From the NCBI GenBank assembly GCA_009760855.2, contig WPIO01000226.1, positions 197,638-261,637 on the forward strand: a DNA stretch of 64,000 nt, written 5' to 3'. The notes under the pieces are model-generated. The model saw only the letters and a list, made by a program, of their open reading frames with translations. It was not told the DNA's origin and made no database searches. The position numbers were made by a program, and so were the translations under genes. How positions within the stretch are numbered: the first letter of the stretch is position 1; every line of letters starts with the position of its first letter. Below, one piece after another: positions 1-12,410 of the stretch. Source of the stretch: Cristatella mucedo. Taxonomy: Eukaryota; Bryozoa; Phylactolaemata; Cristatellidae.

Positions 1-712
1 TCCATTATCAACCTGATAATAATGATAATAATAATAATGCACTCGATAAAGCGCCCGCAGAGATCTCAATCTCTTTCTCGGCACTTTATATTCTCTCCGA
101 AGAGAAACGCGCTTGAATATAGAGTAATATCATGCTTGATAAGCAACATGAATAACCTGGTTAGGGGTGACATGCACAGGGTCAGCATGCAAATGTGTCA
201 AGTGGCAGCATGCACAGTGTCAGCACGCATAAGTACATCAAGGACGATCCACTGGGACCCACTTAATGCGGCGCTAAATAGGTGCGTTTTAAGTTCTTTT
301 TAAATGTGGTCAAGTCAGGGGATGTTCTGACGCAGGTCGGGAGGGAGTTCCAGGCTTTGGGAGCATACGAGCTAAATGCACGGCCTCCAAAGGATTTGAG
401 GTTTGTACGAGGTATTGATAAAATTTTGAATTCCGGAAAGCGTGAGGCACGATGCTTGGCCGAGTGGGGGAGTAGATCCGAGAGATAAGCTGGAGCCAAA
501 GAATAAAGTGACCTACAAGTGAGAGATAAAACCTAGAAGTTGATGTGTTTCTTGAATGTTAGCCAGTGCAGGTCAACGAGAAGTGCTGTGACGTGGCAAC
601 TGCGACGCTCACAGCAGACAAGCCTAGCTGAGGTGTTTTGCACCAGCTGTAAGCGCCTGATTGCACGTGCAGGTAGGCCAGCAAGCAGTGATGAATTCAA
701 AATGCAGCTCGG
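1..712 (-). mobile_element. LINE family A, C-terminal RT end plus 3' tail
   Basis: Minus strand reads the family A C-terminus (DLLPHSAKHRASRFPEFK..., KAWNSLPTCVRTSPDLTTFK) and then the non-coding 3' region. That region ends in the hairpin with AAAGCGC and GGGCGC-like arms and an ATT-rich tail near base 30. Frameshifts and stops show it is dead. Family A is a CR1/L2-type non-LTR element, recognised by FHFYADDTQLYLCFDPSQPS in better copies. Confidence 0.85.
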
Positions 713-1513
713 TCTTAATATTTAACCCAGCATACTTCTGCATGACCATAAACTTGGATCTGTCATTTTAGGCAAGCCGAAAGAGGCAAGGAAAAAGACA
801 AGGCTGCTGATTTGATATATGTCATTTGTTTCAGTGCCGTTGTAGCAATCCCTCGGCTGGTGCCACATCATTGAACACGACTGGTCAGAAAAGTAGACGC
901 CTGTATCATCCATCTTGCAAATTTTATGTCAGTCATTTTCTGTCAGGACTTTGTGACAAAAATAAATGACGGGCACGAGGGATAGTGACGATGAAGAAAA
1001 AGTCAATCACGCAATAGGTACATGTACATGTGGAAAAAACGCCTAAAACTCCACCCCTTTACAGCTCCGTCTAGGCGCCTGAAAACTCATTGCGAGTAAG
1101 GTAAAAACCAACAGTTAATTGCCACAGATTAAGCTTAAAAATGCATGTAAAAATACACAAGACGACAATCCAAACTACTGTTAAGCAGGAGCCTGGATGG
1201 TAATTAACGCCAAATCACGTACAGTAGCAGACTTAGCTCGGAGGTTGGGTGCTTGCTCCTTAGACCCAGGTTTTAGTCCTGAAGCAGGCAGTTCTCTATC
1301 GCCAAATGCAAACAGGATAGTAAGTAATCTTTAAGGCTTTTCTGCCACTTTATAATTGATGCTGTTTGATCAGGCAAACTTGAGGACACTTTCCATTAAA
1401 ACACCTGTTAACTTTTCTCGTTGATGAAAAAAGTTGGGAAAAAATTATGAGTCTGTAGGTGTGGCTTTAATAATAAAATTTAATGCATATTTTATTGGAA
1501 TCCGTAACTAAGT
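713..1513. other. No gene recognised
   Basis: AT-rich sequence with only short ORFs. I see no repeat family or RNA gene I can name. Confidence 0.5.
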
Positions 1514-1794
1514 TCAGACTTTCAGTTCATCCGAACTTGCGGCAGGATCTCCAAAGGATATCAAGGCAGTGCTTCGACCGAAAACCGACGAGCACTGGGT
1601 GAGATGATGCATCAAATGAACGAGGAGGTCGGACTGGGAGCTGGCAAATGTGAGTGAGGCAGCGTGCAGGTAAGAGTGAAGCCTATAACAAATTTGTAAT
1701 GCTATCAATGGCAAACTAGAAGAACGGATGAATTCCAGTCGGCTGTCAATGAAAGACACAACTGATTTATAGTCGCGATCCCGCAAACGGAATA

Positions 1795-2185
1795 AGTAGT
1801 CTGGATTTCCTATGCCTGTTTAAGCAGGTCCCATTTTTTGCAACGTTATTTAGCTGAAAGTAAACCCGTTTGACATTGTCCTCGTGAAATAAGGAATCGC
1901 TGTGGAGCAGAACGCCCTCACTCTGGACAGATGATGCTGTATCATTGTGATATAAGCCAATCTTGAGATTGTGGTCTTCCAGCTGTTGATCAAAACTAGT
2001 CCTTGCCACAAATATCACGCAGATTCTGCCGTCTACAGTTTTAGGTAGATTCTGGCTAAGCAAGGATGGGGGCTGTTGATACAGGCTGCAGCGGTAGTAA
2101 CTGAATTGCATTCAAAGCGAGCTTGCAATTGTCAATGTCTAGGTATTGCTGAGCGTCATCGGCCAGCAAGTGAAAGCTACGAAAT
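1795..2185 (-). mobile_element. LINE family A, badly decayed RT fragment
   Basis: Minus-strand translations retain KRVYFQLNNVAKNGTCLN and a LLADDAQQYL remnant of the FYADDTQLYL active-site box, in different frames and with much sequence lost between them. Confidence 0.55.
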
Positions 2186-2514
2186 TCTCCCGAGATAGAA
2201 GAGATGAAGCGAGCAATCATACAGAAAAGAAGACCAAGGTCAAAGACCAAAACTAGAAGCACCTTACGCTTTAAGAACTCGCCGAGTGAGCAGGAGCCAT
2301 TTAAATTACACTCGTAGATCTCTCGCTGCAACCAGAGCACGTAACCAGCTGTCCAGGCCCAGCGCCAGGTGCTACCTATTTGAGTCTAGATCGTGTGGTC
2401 GAAAAAGATCGGGTGCACAAGTAATTTCAAATGCTGCTAAAAGATTTAGCTGAGAGGTCCTAACGCGAACAGCATTTTGTTTTAGGTAGACGTTAGATAT
2501 AACCCGAAGCGTAC

Positions 2515-2812
2515 ACTAAGTGGCTCTAACACACCTATTTAGGACAGCATTTAGTGGGTCCCGGTGATTCGTCCTTCGTGTGCTTATGCGTGCTGACACT
2601 GTGCATGCTGCCGCTAACCACATTTGCATGCTGACCCGGTGCATGTCACCCCTAATCATATTATTCATTGTGTTTGTTTTTCAAGCATGATTTTTACTTA
2701 CCATTTAATTGCTTTTCTCTTTGCAGCAAATGTAAAACGCCTAGAAAGAGATTAAGTTCTCTGAGGGCGCTTTATCAAGTGCATTAATATTATATTATTA
2801 TTATTAAATCTT
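2515..2812 (+). mobile_element. LINE family A 3' end
   Basis: Carries the family's 3' untranslated block: the CACCTATTTAGGACAGCAT start, GTGCATGCTGCC repeats, the AAACGCCTAGAAAGAGATT hairpin arm, and a (TTA)n tail. Confidence 0.8.
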
Positions 2813-2815
2813 GAT

Positions 2816-4100
2816 TGTTTATTGCTTGCCAGATCTGACTACTAATGTAATCAATTGCTGCAACTTTCTGAGCTCCTGTCACTCTAGTGTTTCTGACAGC
2901 AATGTTAGAATGGAAGCTTCATACAAGGTATTAGCTTGGTTCGATTGAGCAACATGTGGCCTGCTTTTATTTAGTAGCCAGCAGCAGTTGCTTTCCTAAA
3001 AGACATCACTAACAACTAGGCAGCACATTAGAATTTCTCTTTTCCTTAAGTATGCAGTGCGTTTGCCAAATCCTTTAAGCTTACACAAATAGAAAAAGCT
3101 GTGGAATTACAAAAACTTTGATTCCGTGATCGCAAGAATCATGCTTTTAAAAATTCTCCTGTTTTGATTTAAAATTTGGTGCAGCTGGCCAGTTCGCACA
3201 TATAGCTGTGTTGTGCACCTATCCGAATCAGTAAGGGTTTGATTGACATCATACTGTAGAGTAGTATTCATAGAATTTCTACAGACCATGTTTATGAAAC
3301 GAGCATTTTAGTTTGTGTTATTGCAGATTAAAAGAATAGTAAATAGCCACATTTGATTTACACAGTATTAAGAGATAACCTATTTTTAACATATGCGTTC
3401 GACTTAGTGGATGATGATTTTTGAAGAAGGAGTGAAGAAGTAGTCCATGAAAGCATCTGTTTGCATAGGCAAGACCTTTCAGCCATACTTTCTGCCTGGA
3501 ATCAAGCTATTAAGCACGTTATCAAGCACACTATAATGTAAGCTATGGCAAGTCATTTTTTAATTCAAGTAATTTTGGTGTGCTTTTACGGGCTTGAATA
3601 GAATATAATAGCGACCTATGAAGTCTTTCATCCCAAGAATATATCAATTATCGATTGACTACTTAAGCAAGTGCTGCTTTCCCATGGTGGACTCTACCAA
3701 ACGACGACCGGCAATAGCCAGCCTGTTATCGTTTATCTAGACACTCTATAGATATCTATCGTTCTAGTCTTAACACTAGGATGAGCTTCTCGCTCTAACC
3801 CTAACCTCTAAATTATAACCCCTCCGTAAAATGATCAGGCATCTTCAGAAGAAAGCGTCAAGTCAGGCAGCGAGAAAAATTACTTCTGCAGATCCAGATA
3901 CCAGCTCCATAAACTTCCCAAAGGAGAGAAGGCCATATTTCTTCAACCAGATAGACCTTAAAGATCTCATCGTAGATACTAATCTTAAATTAGTCTAGTG
4001 CTTAGCTTTTGAGAGTTACGCTCATGAAGTGGTACGTGTTGGATGAATGCTTGAAAGTGACAGATTAAAGAAAGCGTCAGCATGTTTTACCAAATTATTC
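2816..4100. other. No gene recognised
   Basis: AT-rich intergenic sequence; only short ORFs and no family I can name. Confidence 0.5.
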
Positions 4101-4104
4101 ATTC

Positions 4105-4187
4105 ATTTAAAGTGCCTAGAAAGAGATTGAGTTATCAGAGAGCGCTTTATCGAGTGCATTACTAGTATTATTGTTATTATTATTCCG
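4105..4187 (+). mobile_element. LINE family A 3' tail fragment
   Basis: Only the terminal hairpin (AAGTGCCTAGAAAGAGATTG ... GAGCGCTTTATC) and an ATT-rich tail remain. Confidence 0.7.
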
Positions 4188-4387
4188 CAAAAGAGTGCAT
4201 GCTTCGGTAACTATGTGGCCATGTATTCGAGGCTGTAGGACACCCTAAAACTAGATGAAACCCTAAGCCCTACAGCTTTAACAGAGAGTAATGGCGCCTG
4301 TTTATAGGCAGTTCATCCATGAGCCTCAAAAGCCACGCTGCTTCAAAGTAAAGAAAAAGCACCAATCTCTTCATATCTATTCACAGT

Positions 4388-4433
4388 GCTCTCTTCTCTC
4401 TCTCTCTCTCTTTCTCTTCCTCTCTCTCTCTCC
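4388..4433. repeat. CT-rich simple repeat
   Basis: Imperfect CT dinucleotides with CTTT and CTTC variants. Confidence 0.85.
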
Positions 4434-4817
4434 ACGTCAAAAAGGAATACGCCGCTGTCAAGAATTTGCTGAGTACCTTGCAAAAAAGTGACGACGGATT
4501 GGAAATAATGCAGAAACTTTATAATGGTTTCATTGTTGATTTGTTTCATCTTTGATTTCACGATGTTTTCTTGTTTGGTAAGCCTACGGAATGTCCGGGA
4601 CACTATGGAGCACTATCTAGAAAGGGATTAGCCGCAGGAAATTGAGTATTCTGTGAGAAGGAACAGCATCAACCAGAGGCCGCTGGTTGACCTTTAGAAT
4701 ATGCTGCTGGAAACTCACGCGAAATTATGCTCCATCTTTGAGTTCGTCTCTGTCGCGGCTCTGTACTCTGCGCTATTTGTCTTTCCACAGCATTTAGAGG
4801 CAAAACAGAAAATTGAT

Positions 4818-4905
4818 GTTAATAATATCAACAATAATACATTGTATAGCGCCCTTGGATAGCTCACTCTCTTTCGAGGCACTTCGCATTCATTTTCATT
4901 GTACC
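4818..4905 (-). mobile_element. LINE family A 3' tail fragment
   Basis: An AAT-rich stretch, then ATAGCGCCCTTGG and CTCTCTTTCGAGGCACTT: the reverse complement of the family A terminal hairpin. Confidence 0.6.
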
Positions 4906-5559
4906 GCAAAAAAAGAAGATTGTGGAGTACAAATCATTCACCGATCATTCGCTGAAAAGAAAAAAGCAACAAGGCAAAAGAACAATTTCGTTTCAGCGCT
5001 GCATACGTTCGTGATGAATCGCATCGGTAAAAACTATAAACAACTGATTCAGGCACAGACAAAGAACGCTGATTACATAGGGCTCAGATGGCGTGCCTCG
5101 AGGTTCGAATCTGTACTGCTTACTCTAAAAACCTCAAGGAGACCACTCAAGCTAGGCTAGTGGACTGAGGCTGCCACTCTCACCGAGATATACTGGACTC
5201 TGTGAACGTCGTTATCAAGGATATCGGAATGAAAAAAACGGTGAGAGATTCAGTTTGGTGGGCTTTTCGAGAAAGCAATTTTCATTAGAGCCACAAATGT
5301 TGGACGTCAACTCATTTCAGAACCAAGCTTGAGTGATAATTCTTGTCTCGACATTCTCCCTCTCCCAAAATAGAGCGCTCTGATATGCGCTCGTTGTTCG
5401 CGGCAGAATTCTTTCGCAAATCAAAGTTCTTGCGAACATCGCATACAGAAACGACACAGCTAAGGCTCATTTAAAGCTGTTCTCATATTGACCGTAACGC
5501 AAAGGAAATTATCTATGAACATCTAAACGATTATTGCTTCGGGCTACTGTGTCTCCCGC

Positions 5560-8500
5560 GCCGGCGGCTGCCTTTCAAATACGCCGGCGGCTACTAACCT
5601 GCAGGTTAGTTATGATCGTGAGCAGCTATTAGCGCTTCGTCATCGTAGAACAAATGCATTCCTAGATGTTACTGCTGTTGCTAGCATTCGTGAATTATGC
5701 GTTAACAAAAGGAAAGCACCCGAAGCGTCTGCGGTGGCCAGAGCCGCCAGCTTAGACGCCGCTCGTTTGGTGGGAACTGCGAGCCGTGTAACCGCTCGTT
5801 TCGTATTCCTAGCATTGTCTCGAAACGCTCAGCAAGGTTCGCCACAAGCGTCACTCTGGATTTCTCTAACGGAATGGTCATCAGATTTGTTATAACTCCG
5901 TCGGCCCGACTTAACGCTTACCATTGGAATCCTCGCTCAATGTGCCATGAACCTCTGGCAATAAGCGACCTTATATCTGAAACTGATGTCGACCTGTTCT
6001 TCCTAGCCGGAAATTTGCTAAAACGGTAAGTAGTCGACAGTTAAAGACGCTACCCTGGCTGGATTCTCATTCTTTTACACCCGTAGATCAATCAAAACTG
6101 GAGGTGGAGTTGCTGTTATCGTTCGCTCAAAATTCAACTTCAAGCCATTCGCAGTACCCTCGGAGCAGTCTTTCGAATCGATTGTCTTGATTTCACCACA
6201 AAACAAGCTACCGATGATGGCAGTAGTCTATCGCCCAACATATACACGATTCTCCTTTATCTCAGATTCCTCCGATCTCACGTCGACTCGGTGTGCCAAA
6301 AATCAATCCTTCCTCGTTATGGGTGATGTCAACATACACTTTGATAATTAATCTGACGCCTACAGCACTGAATTTCGTGCACTGACTGACTCATTGTCTC
6401 AAGGGTTACACACTCAACCAAATTTTCTCATACAACTGCACTTTGTCATCGCCAATTATTGCTAAACCCAGCTCACATGAACACATACAGATCTCATTCC
6501 GTGTACAATGTGTGATCGCCTCCTCCTACTCCTCGAAAATCACCTGGGAATCTCGAAACGTCAAGACCCTTGCCGTCAATACTGTCCGTACGAAAATATC
6601 TGCCTCGACTCTTATGCTCAGTCTCTGGTCATCATTGGTAGATAGCTGCAACATGACACTAGCCGACACGCTGGACGAGTGTGCACCTCTGACTAAGCGC
6701 ACTGTTCGCCCTCGCCCAGACGGCCTATGGTTTACCGCATACATTAAACTAGCTAGGTCAACTAAGCACATGCTTGAAAAAGCGTGCACGAGATCAGGAC
6801 TGACGGTCCATCGAAACGCATACGAGGACCACTCTAGGTCGTACCAATCAATCTTAGCAAAGGCCTAGCTTCTATGAAAACATTGTTGACTCACAAATGC
6901 ACAATCCACAAATGCTGAGCTCGACAATCAACCGACTCCTCAACCACTCCCGGATTAGCTCCTTACCTGATAATAGTCAGGCCACTTCTCAAAAAAGCGA
7001 CCATATACCAAGAGAACTTGAGCAACTACCGCCCATTCTTCTGTCTACCATTCCTGACAAAGACACTGGAACGAGTCCTGACAGACCAGCTGAACTCAAT
7101 ATATTGAAACTTCAAGATTTGCTAGTAAGTTCCAGTGCGGCTTTAGAACTAATCACTCGACAGAATCGGTATTGCTTAGGGTGTACAACGACCCAACTAG
7201 GAATTCAGACATGAGCAGAGTGTCTCTGCTTGTTTTGCTCGATACTTCGGTAGGTTTTGGAAACTATCGATCACCAAGTTCTTTTTGAGTGCCTCTCATC
7301 TCGCCTAGGCATCACTAGCAGTGTTCCGCAATAGTTCACGTCTTATCTCAGTGAAAGAGTCCTGAGTACTGACGTGAATGGATGAAGATCATCTAAGGCA
7401 CCTCTGAAATGCCGGCACCTCAGGGCTCCGTGCTAGGTAAACTTCTTTTCATGGTTTCTACTCTGCCTATTGCCGATTTGATTGCCAGGCACAATCTAGG
7501 CTTTCACTTTTATGCCGATCACACTTAGTTGTACCTTTACTTTGATCCCTGCAAACCTTCGAGCACCTCGAATGCTGTCAACTCCCTCGCTGCATTTATT
7601 GATGACATCCGCACATGGATGGCAGAAGATTCTTTAAAACTAAATGATGATAAAAGTAACTTACTAGCTATGGGCAAACCAAATGCGATTCAGAAATTGG
7701 AAACGCTTAACGCTCAAAATTGGCTATGCCAGCATATCACCTCTTGCATCTGCATTAAACCTAGGTGTCATGTTCCAAAGTGACCTTTCGTTAGACGACC
7801 ATGTCTGCTCCACAGTCAAGTCTGCCTACTTTCAGCTAAATAACACTGCTAAATATCGGGCTAGTTTAGATAAGAATACCACATCCAAGTTAGTCCATGC
7901 GTTTATGACATTCCGTCTTTACTTGTTCAACTTGCTTGCATGCCTACTGGCATGTGCAATCAGGCGCTTACAGCTGGTGCAAAACTCTGCAGCTAGGCTT
8001 GTCTGTCATGAGCGTCGCAGTTGCCACATAACACCACTTCCAGCCGACCTACACTGGCTACCAGTCAAGCAACGGATCTATATCAAGGTTTTGTCGCTCA
8101 ATTTAGGTCCCTCTATTCTTTGACTCCAGCTTATCAATCAGATCTACTGTCCCACCAGGCTAAACATTGTACCACCCGCTTTTTGGAATCTAACTGTTTA
8201 CCTATACCTCGTACAAACGTCAAATCCTTGGGAAACCGTGCGTATAGTTTGTATGCTCCAAAAGCCAGGAACTCGCTCCCGACTTGCATCGCTAAAATCC
8301 CCCCCACTTGACCACATTTAAAAAAAACTTAAAAACGCACCTATTTAGGACAGCATTTAGTAGGTGCCAGTGATTCATCCTGTATGTGTTAATGCATGCT
8401 GACACTGTGCATGCTGCCACTAACCGCACTTGCATGCCGACTCTGTGCATGCCACCTGTAACCATGTAATACTGTTTATCAAGCATGATAATACACACCA

Positions 8501-8598
8501 TTCAATTGCGTCTTCATTTCAGCAAATGTAAAGCGCCTGGAAAGAGATTTATTTTTCTGAGGGTGCTTTATCAAGTGTTTTGTTAATATTATTATGAG
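5560..8598 (+). mobile_element. LINE family A, nearly full-length relic
   Basis: Parts are in order but frame-broken. About 5,560-5,800 is an N-terminal region (YDREQLLALRHRRTNAF). About 6,060-6,440 is an AP-like endonuclease with GGGVAVIVRS, VVYRPTYTRF and VMGDVNIHFDN. About 6,640-6,870 is the linker (RTVRPRPDGLWFT, RSGLTVHRNAYEDHSRSYQS). About 6,900-8,310 is reverse transcriptase (FEHLECCQLP region, DDIRTWMAEDSLKLNDDKSN, LVQNSAARLVCHERRSCHIT). The 3' region and hairpin with ATT-rich tail run to about 8,598. Many stops and frameshifts mean it cannot be active. It is the only copy here that keeps the endonuclease. Confidence 0.85.
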
Positions 8599-8599
8599 T

Positions 8600-9520
8600 T
8601 CACACAAACTAAATAAATAACGATTTTATTTTTTGCTGCTAACTCTCACTACTTGCGAACCTCACATTGCCAGCGTATCAATTTTCTCATTGAAAATGAT
8701 TATTTTTACGGTTAGTAACGCCCCTGTCACAAAAGCAAAATATCTTGGCAATAATGGCATTTTCTTATATTGCCGAGGCGTACGCAACTGGAAAATAGCA
8801 CTTACCACACAGTGATTGTTTTTTCTGAGGTGAATAACTATTAGTTTTATTTCATCGCGTTTAGAGATTTTCATCACAACTGGGTCCTTCGGCACTATGC
8901 AGGTGATGGAACTATTGATTCTAGAGTTTAATTTAGCAACAGCCAAGAAAGGCTTGAACTCAAAAAGGCAAAGCTAGAGGGGTGGCCAGGTTGGTACCGG
9001 CTACCCCACTGATGTCCTCTTAGGTGGCAGTCGAGTCCGACACCCGGTCGGTATAACCCGTGACATAACGGTAATCGGTCATAACCCGTGACAGACTCCC
9101 GTGCCATCCCAGCGCTCTAATCCTGGCGTTCAAATCAAAATCGAAATTTCAAATCAAAATAACCAAAGCCTCGGCTTGAATTCGATTAGCTTGGGCGCGA
9201 CATCCGCTATGCCTTGAAAATGGTTTCAGTGACGTTTGAGCTAGGCAGAAGGAGTAATCTGCTGGAAGAGCAAGAGTGATAGCGCGAAATAGTTTTTAGA
9301 TTTTAGCCAGGTCTTCATCTAAGAGAACATGTCTAGAGCGTCTTTAAGTGCAATAACGCAAGCAGCCAATGGTTACATTTCGCAAGGAGCGAGAGATCCA
9401 AAAGCACAAGCTCAATGCTTCAGCGAGGTTTTACCGGCTTTTTTGAGCTGCATGGGTCACATAAGTTACCAGCATTTCGTATGTGAAAAGTTAGGATAAG
9501 TAGTAAAGTTGGAAGCGTTT
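8600..9520. other. Unassigned intergenic sequence
   Basis: No gene seen. At 9,040-9,110 there is a short imperfect direct repeat of TAACCCGTGACA (two copies about 35 bases apart) that I cannot assign. Confidence 0.4.
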
Positions 9521-9524
9521 CATA

Positions 9525-11180
9525 TTACAGAACTTGTCTTGCAACGAATATATAACGAAAGGCCCCCCAGTCGCATGGTGTGAACCGAAGCGAATACGTT
9601 AAACGAAGTTTTCCTAAAGAAAACCGTATGCGACGACTGAACCGCGTTTCGGACGCTGAGAGCTGAAAGTGTAGGATTGAGTGACCGCGACGAACGTGAT
9701 TTCTGCCGATTGGTGTATATGCCGAGGGAAAACGGGAAGTAAATGCAGGTGATGCCATTGGCGCAGGCGCTGCCGACGGAGATTCGTGCAATTCTGGATG
9801 TGCCTTCGTTGTCTGTTCATCTGGGCTGTCCTCCATGTATACGGGTTTCAGCATGTTTATCGAAATAGCAGCTCGTCGGCCCGTACGTCTACGGAAAGGT
9901 GTGGTTTTTCCGCCTACTTAAGCCCGCATTTGCCGTCGTAGGGCGGCTGAAGTGGCATACGCCAAGCTTCGTGGTGCACAAACAACCTCGGCCAAATGCT
10001 GCCGATCGTCGGTGAAGTAAGATGAACGAGCCGAATCTCGAGGCGGCAGTACGGCACGGAGACGCTGCATGTGCTCGATTAGCGTCGTGATGAAAACGTT
10101 GACGTCTGTGCTCTCGTCAGGTGTCTCGGCAGCGCTGAAGATACCGCCCGGCAAACTCAATTGTCTCCTCATACACTAGCATGGCCGATGAGTGGTCGAC
10201 GTCGTGCTTTTCCTAATGCTGGTTTGGACCCAAATGCTAACATCTGATTTATATTAGGCAATACGAACCAATAAGGAGATCAGGCCTAGTGTCAGGCGTA
10301 TTTGGGGTTGTTCGAGTCGGTGCAGTTTATCGAAGATTCGTCGACGGAAGGCTGCCGGCACGGTACGGACCAGTAATCATGGCCAGTAGAGCGGTACCAC
10401 AAAACGGTTCCCGCTGACAACGGAATAGAGACCGGTTGAAAGTGTAGCGAAGGTGAGCCGTGATGGCACACCAGGTAAGGCGGTTGCTTTCACGATCTCG
10501 GCCCCGAGGTCGTGAGTTCGATTCCTGTGGTGGCGATTCTTTATCGCCAGTGCAAGCAGTGGTGCTAGCCGTAAAGGCTCTGCTGTCGCTATACAAAAAG
10601 AGGCTGTTTAATCAGCTAGGATTTATTTATCTGTTTTATAGCAAAGTAGGTGGCGAAGTGAGGATTTCCGAATCCTTAGTGGCGTCGAGGTCGAAGTAAT
10701 CAATACGAAGGTCGTCCGTTTACAAATGACTCCCGCTAGCGAAAGCTTCATCGAGACACAATTCTCTGCACCCTTTAAGTAACGGATTTCGCTAGTGAAC
10801 ACGTGAGATGAAAGCGAAATGGTGCTGCTGTCCACGCGTGAAGCGATTGTATGATGAAGCGATCGTGTAAGCGCGGCCTTTGACGAAGTAGTAGTGGAAA
10901 ATTCGGATCGCCGAATAAATGGCGAGAAGCTCTCGGTCGTAAGTTGAGTAGCGAGATTCTGCAGGCGTTCGGTGTGTTCGAGAGAAAAAAGGCCAGCGAT
11001 CGAACACGCATATAATATAGCGATATAATATAATATAATATAGCGATATACACGCACCGTCCATAAGTTGCTGCAGAGCAGCAAAAGTAGTACGAGGCTT
11101 CTTGTATAACAATGGCTCCGGCAGCGACTGTTCTTCCGGTCTTACGGAGACACAGCAAGGACGTGAGCGGTGAATGAGAC
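9525..11180 (-). mobile_element. Ty3/Gypsy-type LTR retrotransposon pol relic
   Basis: Three blocks on the minus strand. At about 10,790-11,180 is RNase H-like sequence with YSTYDRELLAIYSAIRIF and QQHHFAFISRVH. At about 9,920-10,200 is an integrase C-terminal segment with QLSLPGGIFSAAETPDES and HMQRLRAVLPPRD. At about 9,525-9,850 is the pol C-terminal tail (SGR-like GRNHVRRGHS). Frames shift between blocks, gag and LTRs were not found, and a SINE interrupts the relic at 10,455-10,637. Confidence 0.7.
10455..10637 (+). mobile_element. SINE family 2 copy
   Basis: tRNA-like head with an A-box-like TGGCACACCAGG and a perfect B box GTTCGATTCC. The body is TTTATCGCCAGTGCAAGCAG and the tail TATACAAAAAGAGGCTGTTT, then ATCAGCTAGGATTTATTTAT. 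The same structure recurs at seven or more other places in the window. Inserted in a Gypsy relic. Confidence 0.8.
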
Positions 11181-11289
11181 TCATCTTTATTCCCTTAACG
11201 GGTACATGCTGACTCACCGCAGATCGGGGAGTGCATCCGTGGCGGGCCACATCTTCACATCAAAGGCCGGACGCTGCAGTGAGTCAATT

Positions 11290-11830
11290 GCCCAGCCACC
11301 TGTGCAGGTGGGGCACACATTACAGATACTTAGAAAAACGTCAATAAGCAGCTGGTTGCACGTATTGAAAAGAATCAAATGTCAGAAACAATTCAATCGG
11401 GGTTCAAGAGGCAGCACTCCGCTGAAACCACTCTCTTCCGTGTTAGCATTGACGTTCTTTGTGGCAACGATGGCGGTAATGTCATTGTCATAGCTCTACT
11501 AGATCTATCAGCTGCCTTCGACACTAATGATCACGATGTCCTACTTGAACGATTAAGAACAACAATCAGTCTGGCAGACGAGGCACTGGCGTGATTTAAA
11601 TCGTACTTGTCTGATCGTGTGCAATCTTTTTCGTGTGGGGTGCAGGTCTCACACATGAGACAGGTCACCTTCGAAGTAACTCAAGGGTCCCCCACTGTTC
11701 TCCATTTATACTCAACCTCAGGAAAAAGTGATAAAGGCCCATGGAAAAGGATATACCTTTAACGCTGATAATACTCAGCTGTATCTGTCATTCAAACCGT
11801 CGGAACCTGCTGCATCAACAGACACCATTA
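11290..11830 (+). mobile_element. LINE family B reverse transcriptase fragment
   Basis: L2/CR1-type RT with SGFKRQHSAETTLFRVSID, IALLDLSAAFDTNDHDVLLE and a decayed NTQLYLSFKPSEP box. Distinct from family A in sequence. Stops at the LW motif region and in the ADD region show decay. Confidence 0.75.
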
Positions 11831-11831
11831 A

Positions 11832-11985
11832 CTGGGTCCCTGTGATTGTTCGACCTTTGTGTGCTTGTTGGGGCTTACACTCTGCCGCAACCACACTCGG
11901 ATGCTGACCCTGTACAAGTCACCCCTAACCATGCTATTATTCTCTGAGGGCGCTTTATCAAGTGTATTATTATTATTATTATATC
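11832..11985 (+). mobile_element. LINE family A 3' end
   Basis: Starts in the CCCTGTGATTGTTCGACC block and ends TCTGAGGGCGCTTTATCAAG with a (TTA)n tail; the inner hairpin arm is deleted. Confidence 0.7.
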
Positions 11986-12039
11986 CACTAGCGAAAATCT
12001 GTATGCAGTCGCAGCAGGTTTTAGTGGTAAAGCTGTAAC

Positions 12040-12410
12040 TGCAAAGCTCGGTAGACCAGCAAGCTATGAGTTACTGAAGTCGAGATGGGTGGGATGTCAC
12101 AAATACATGGACTAACTTAGTCTAAACAAGCCCCGGTTTTAGAAATGTTATGTAGCTGAAAGTAGGCAGACTTGACTGTGGAGCTGATGTGGTCGTCCAG
12201 CAAATTCCAACACATTCAACAGGCGATATGCTGGCATATCTCCTGTTGAATCTGCACGAAACCTAGGTGTCGTGTTCCACAGTGACCTTTCATTGGACGA
12301 CCACATCAGCTTCACAATCAAACCTGCCTACGTTCAGCTACATAACATAACTATGTTTAGACAGGTATATAACATATAAGTTGGTCCATGCATTATACAT
12401 TGTGTAACTC
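12040..12410. mobile_element. Inverted pair of LINE family A fragments
   Basis: Bases 12,045-12,195 read family A on the minus strand (ending in the DDHI box) and 12,225-12,410 read the same part on the plus strand (GVVFHSDLSLDDHIS). The arms are about 130-150 bases of the same RT segment, meeting near 12,200-12,225. Confidence 0.75.

Noticed and set aside
9040-9110. Repeated TAACCCGTGACA as LTR ends of the Gypsy relic
   Set aside because: Only two short imperfect copies close together and no matching copy on the far side of the relic.
10455-10530. Possible tRNA gene (good B box)
   Set aside because: The head belongs to a multi-copy SINE with body and tail, and the cloverleaf stems do not close.
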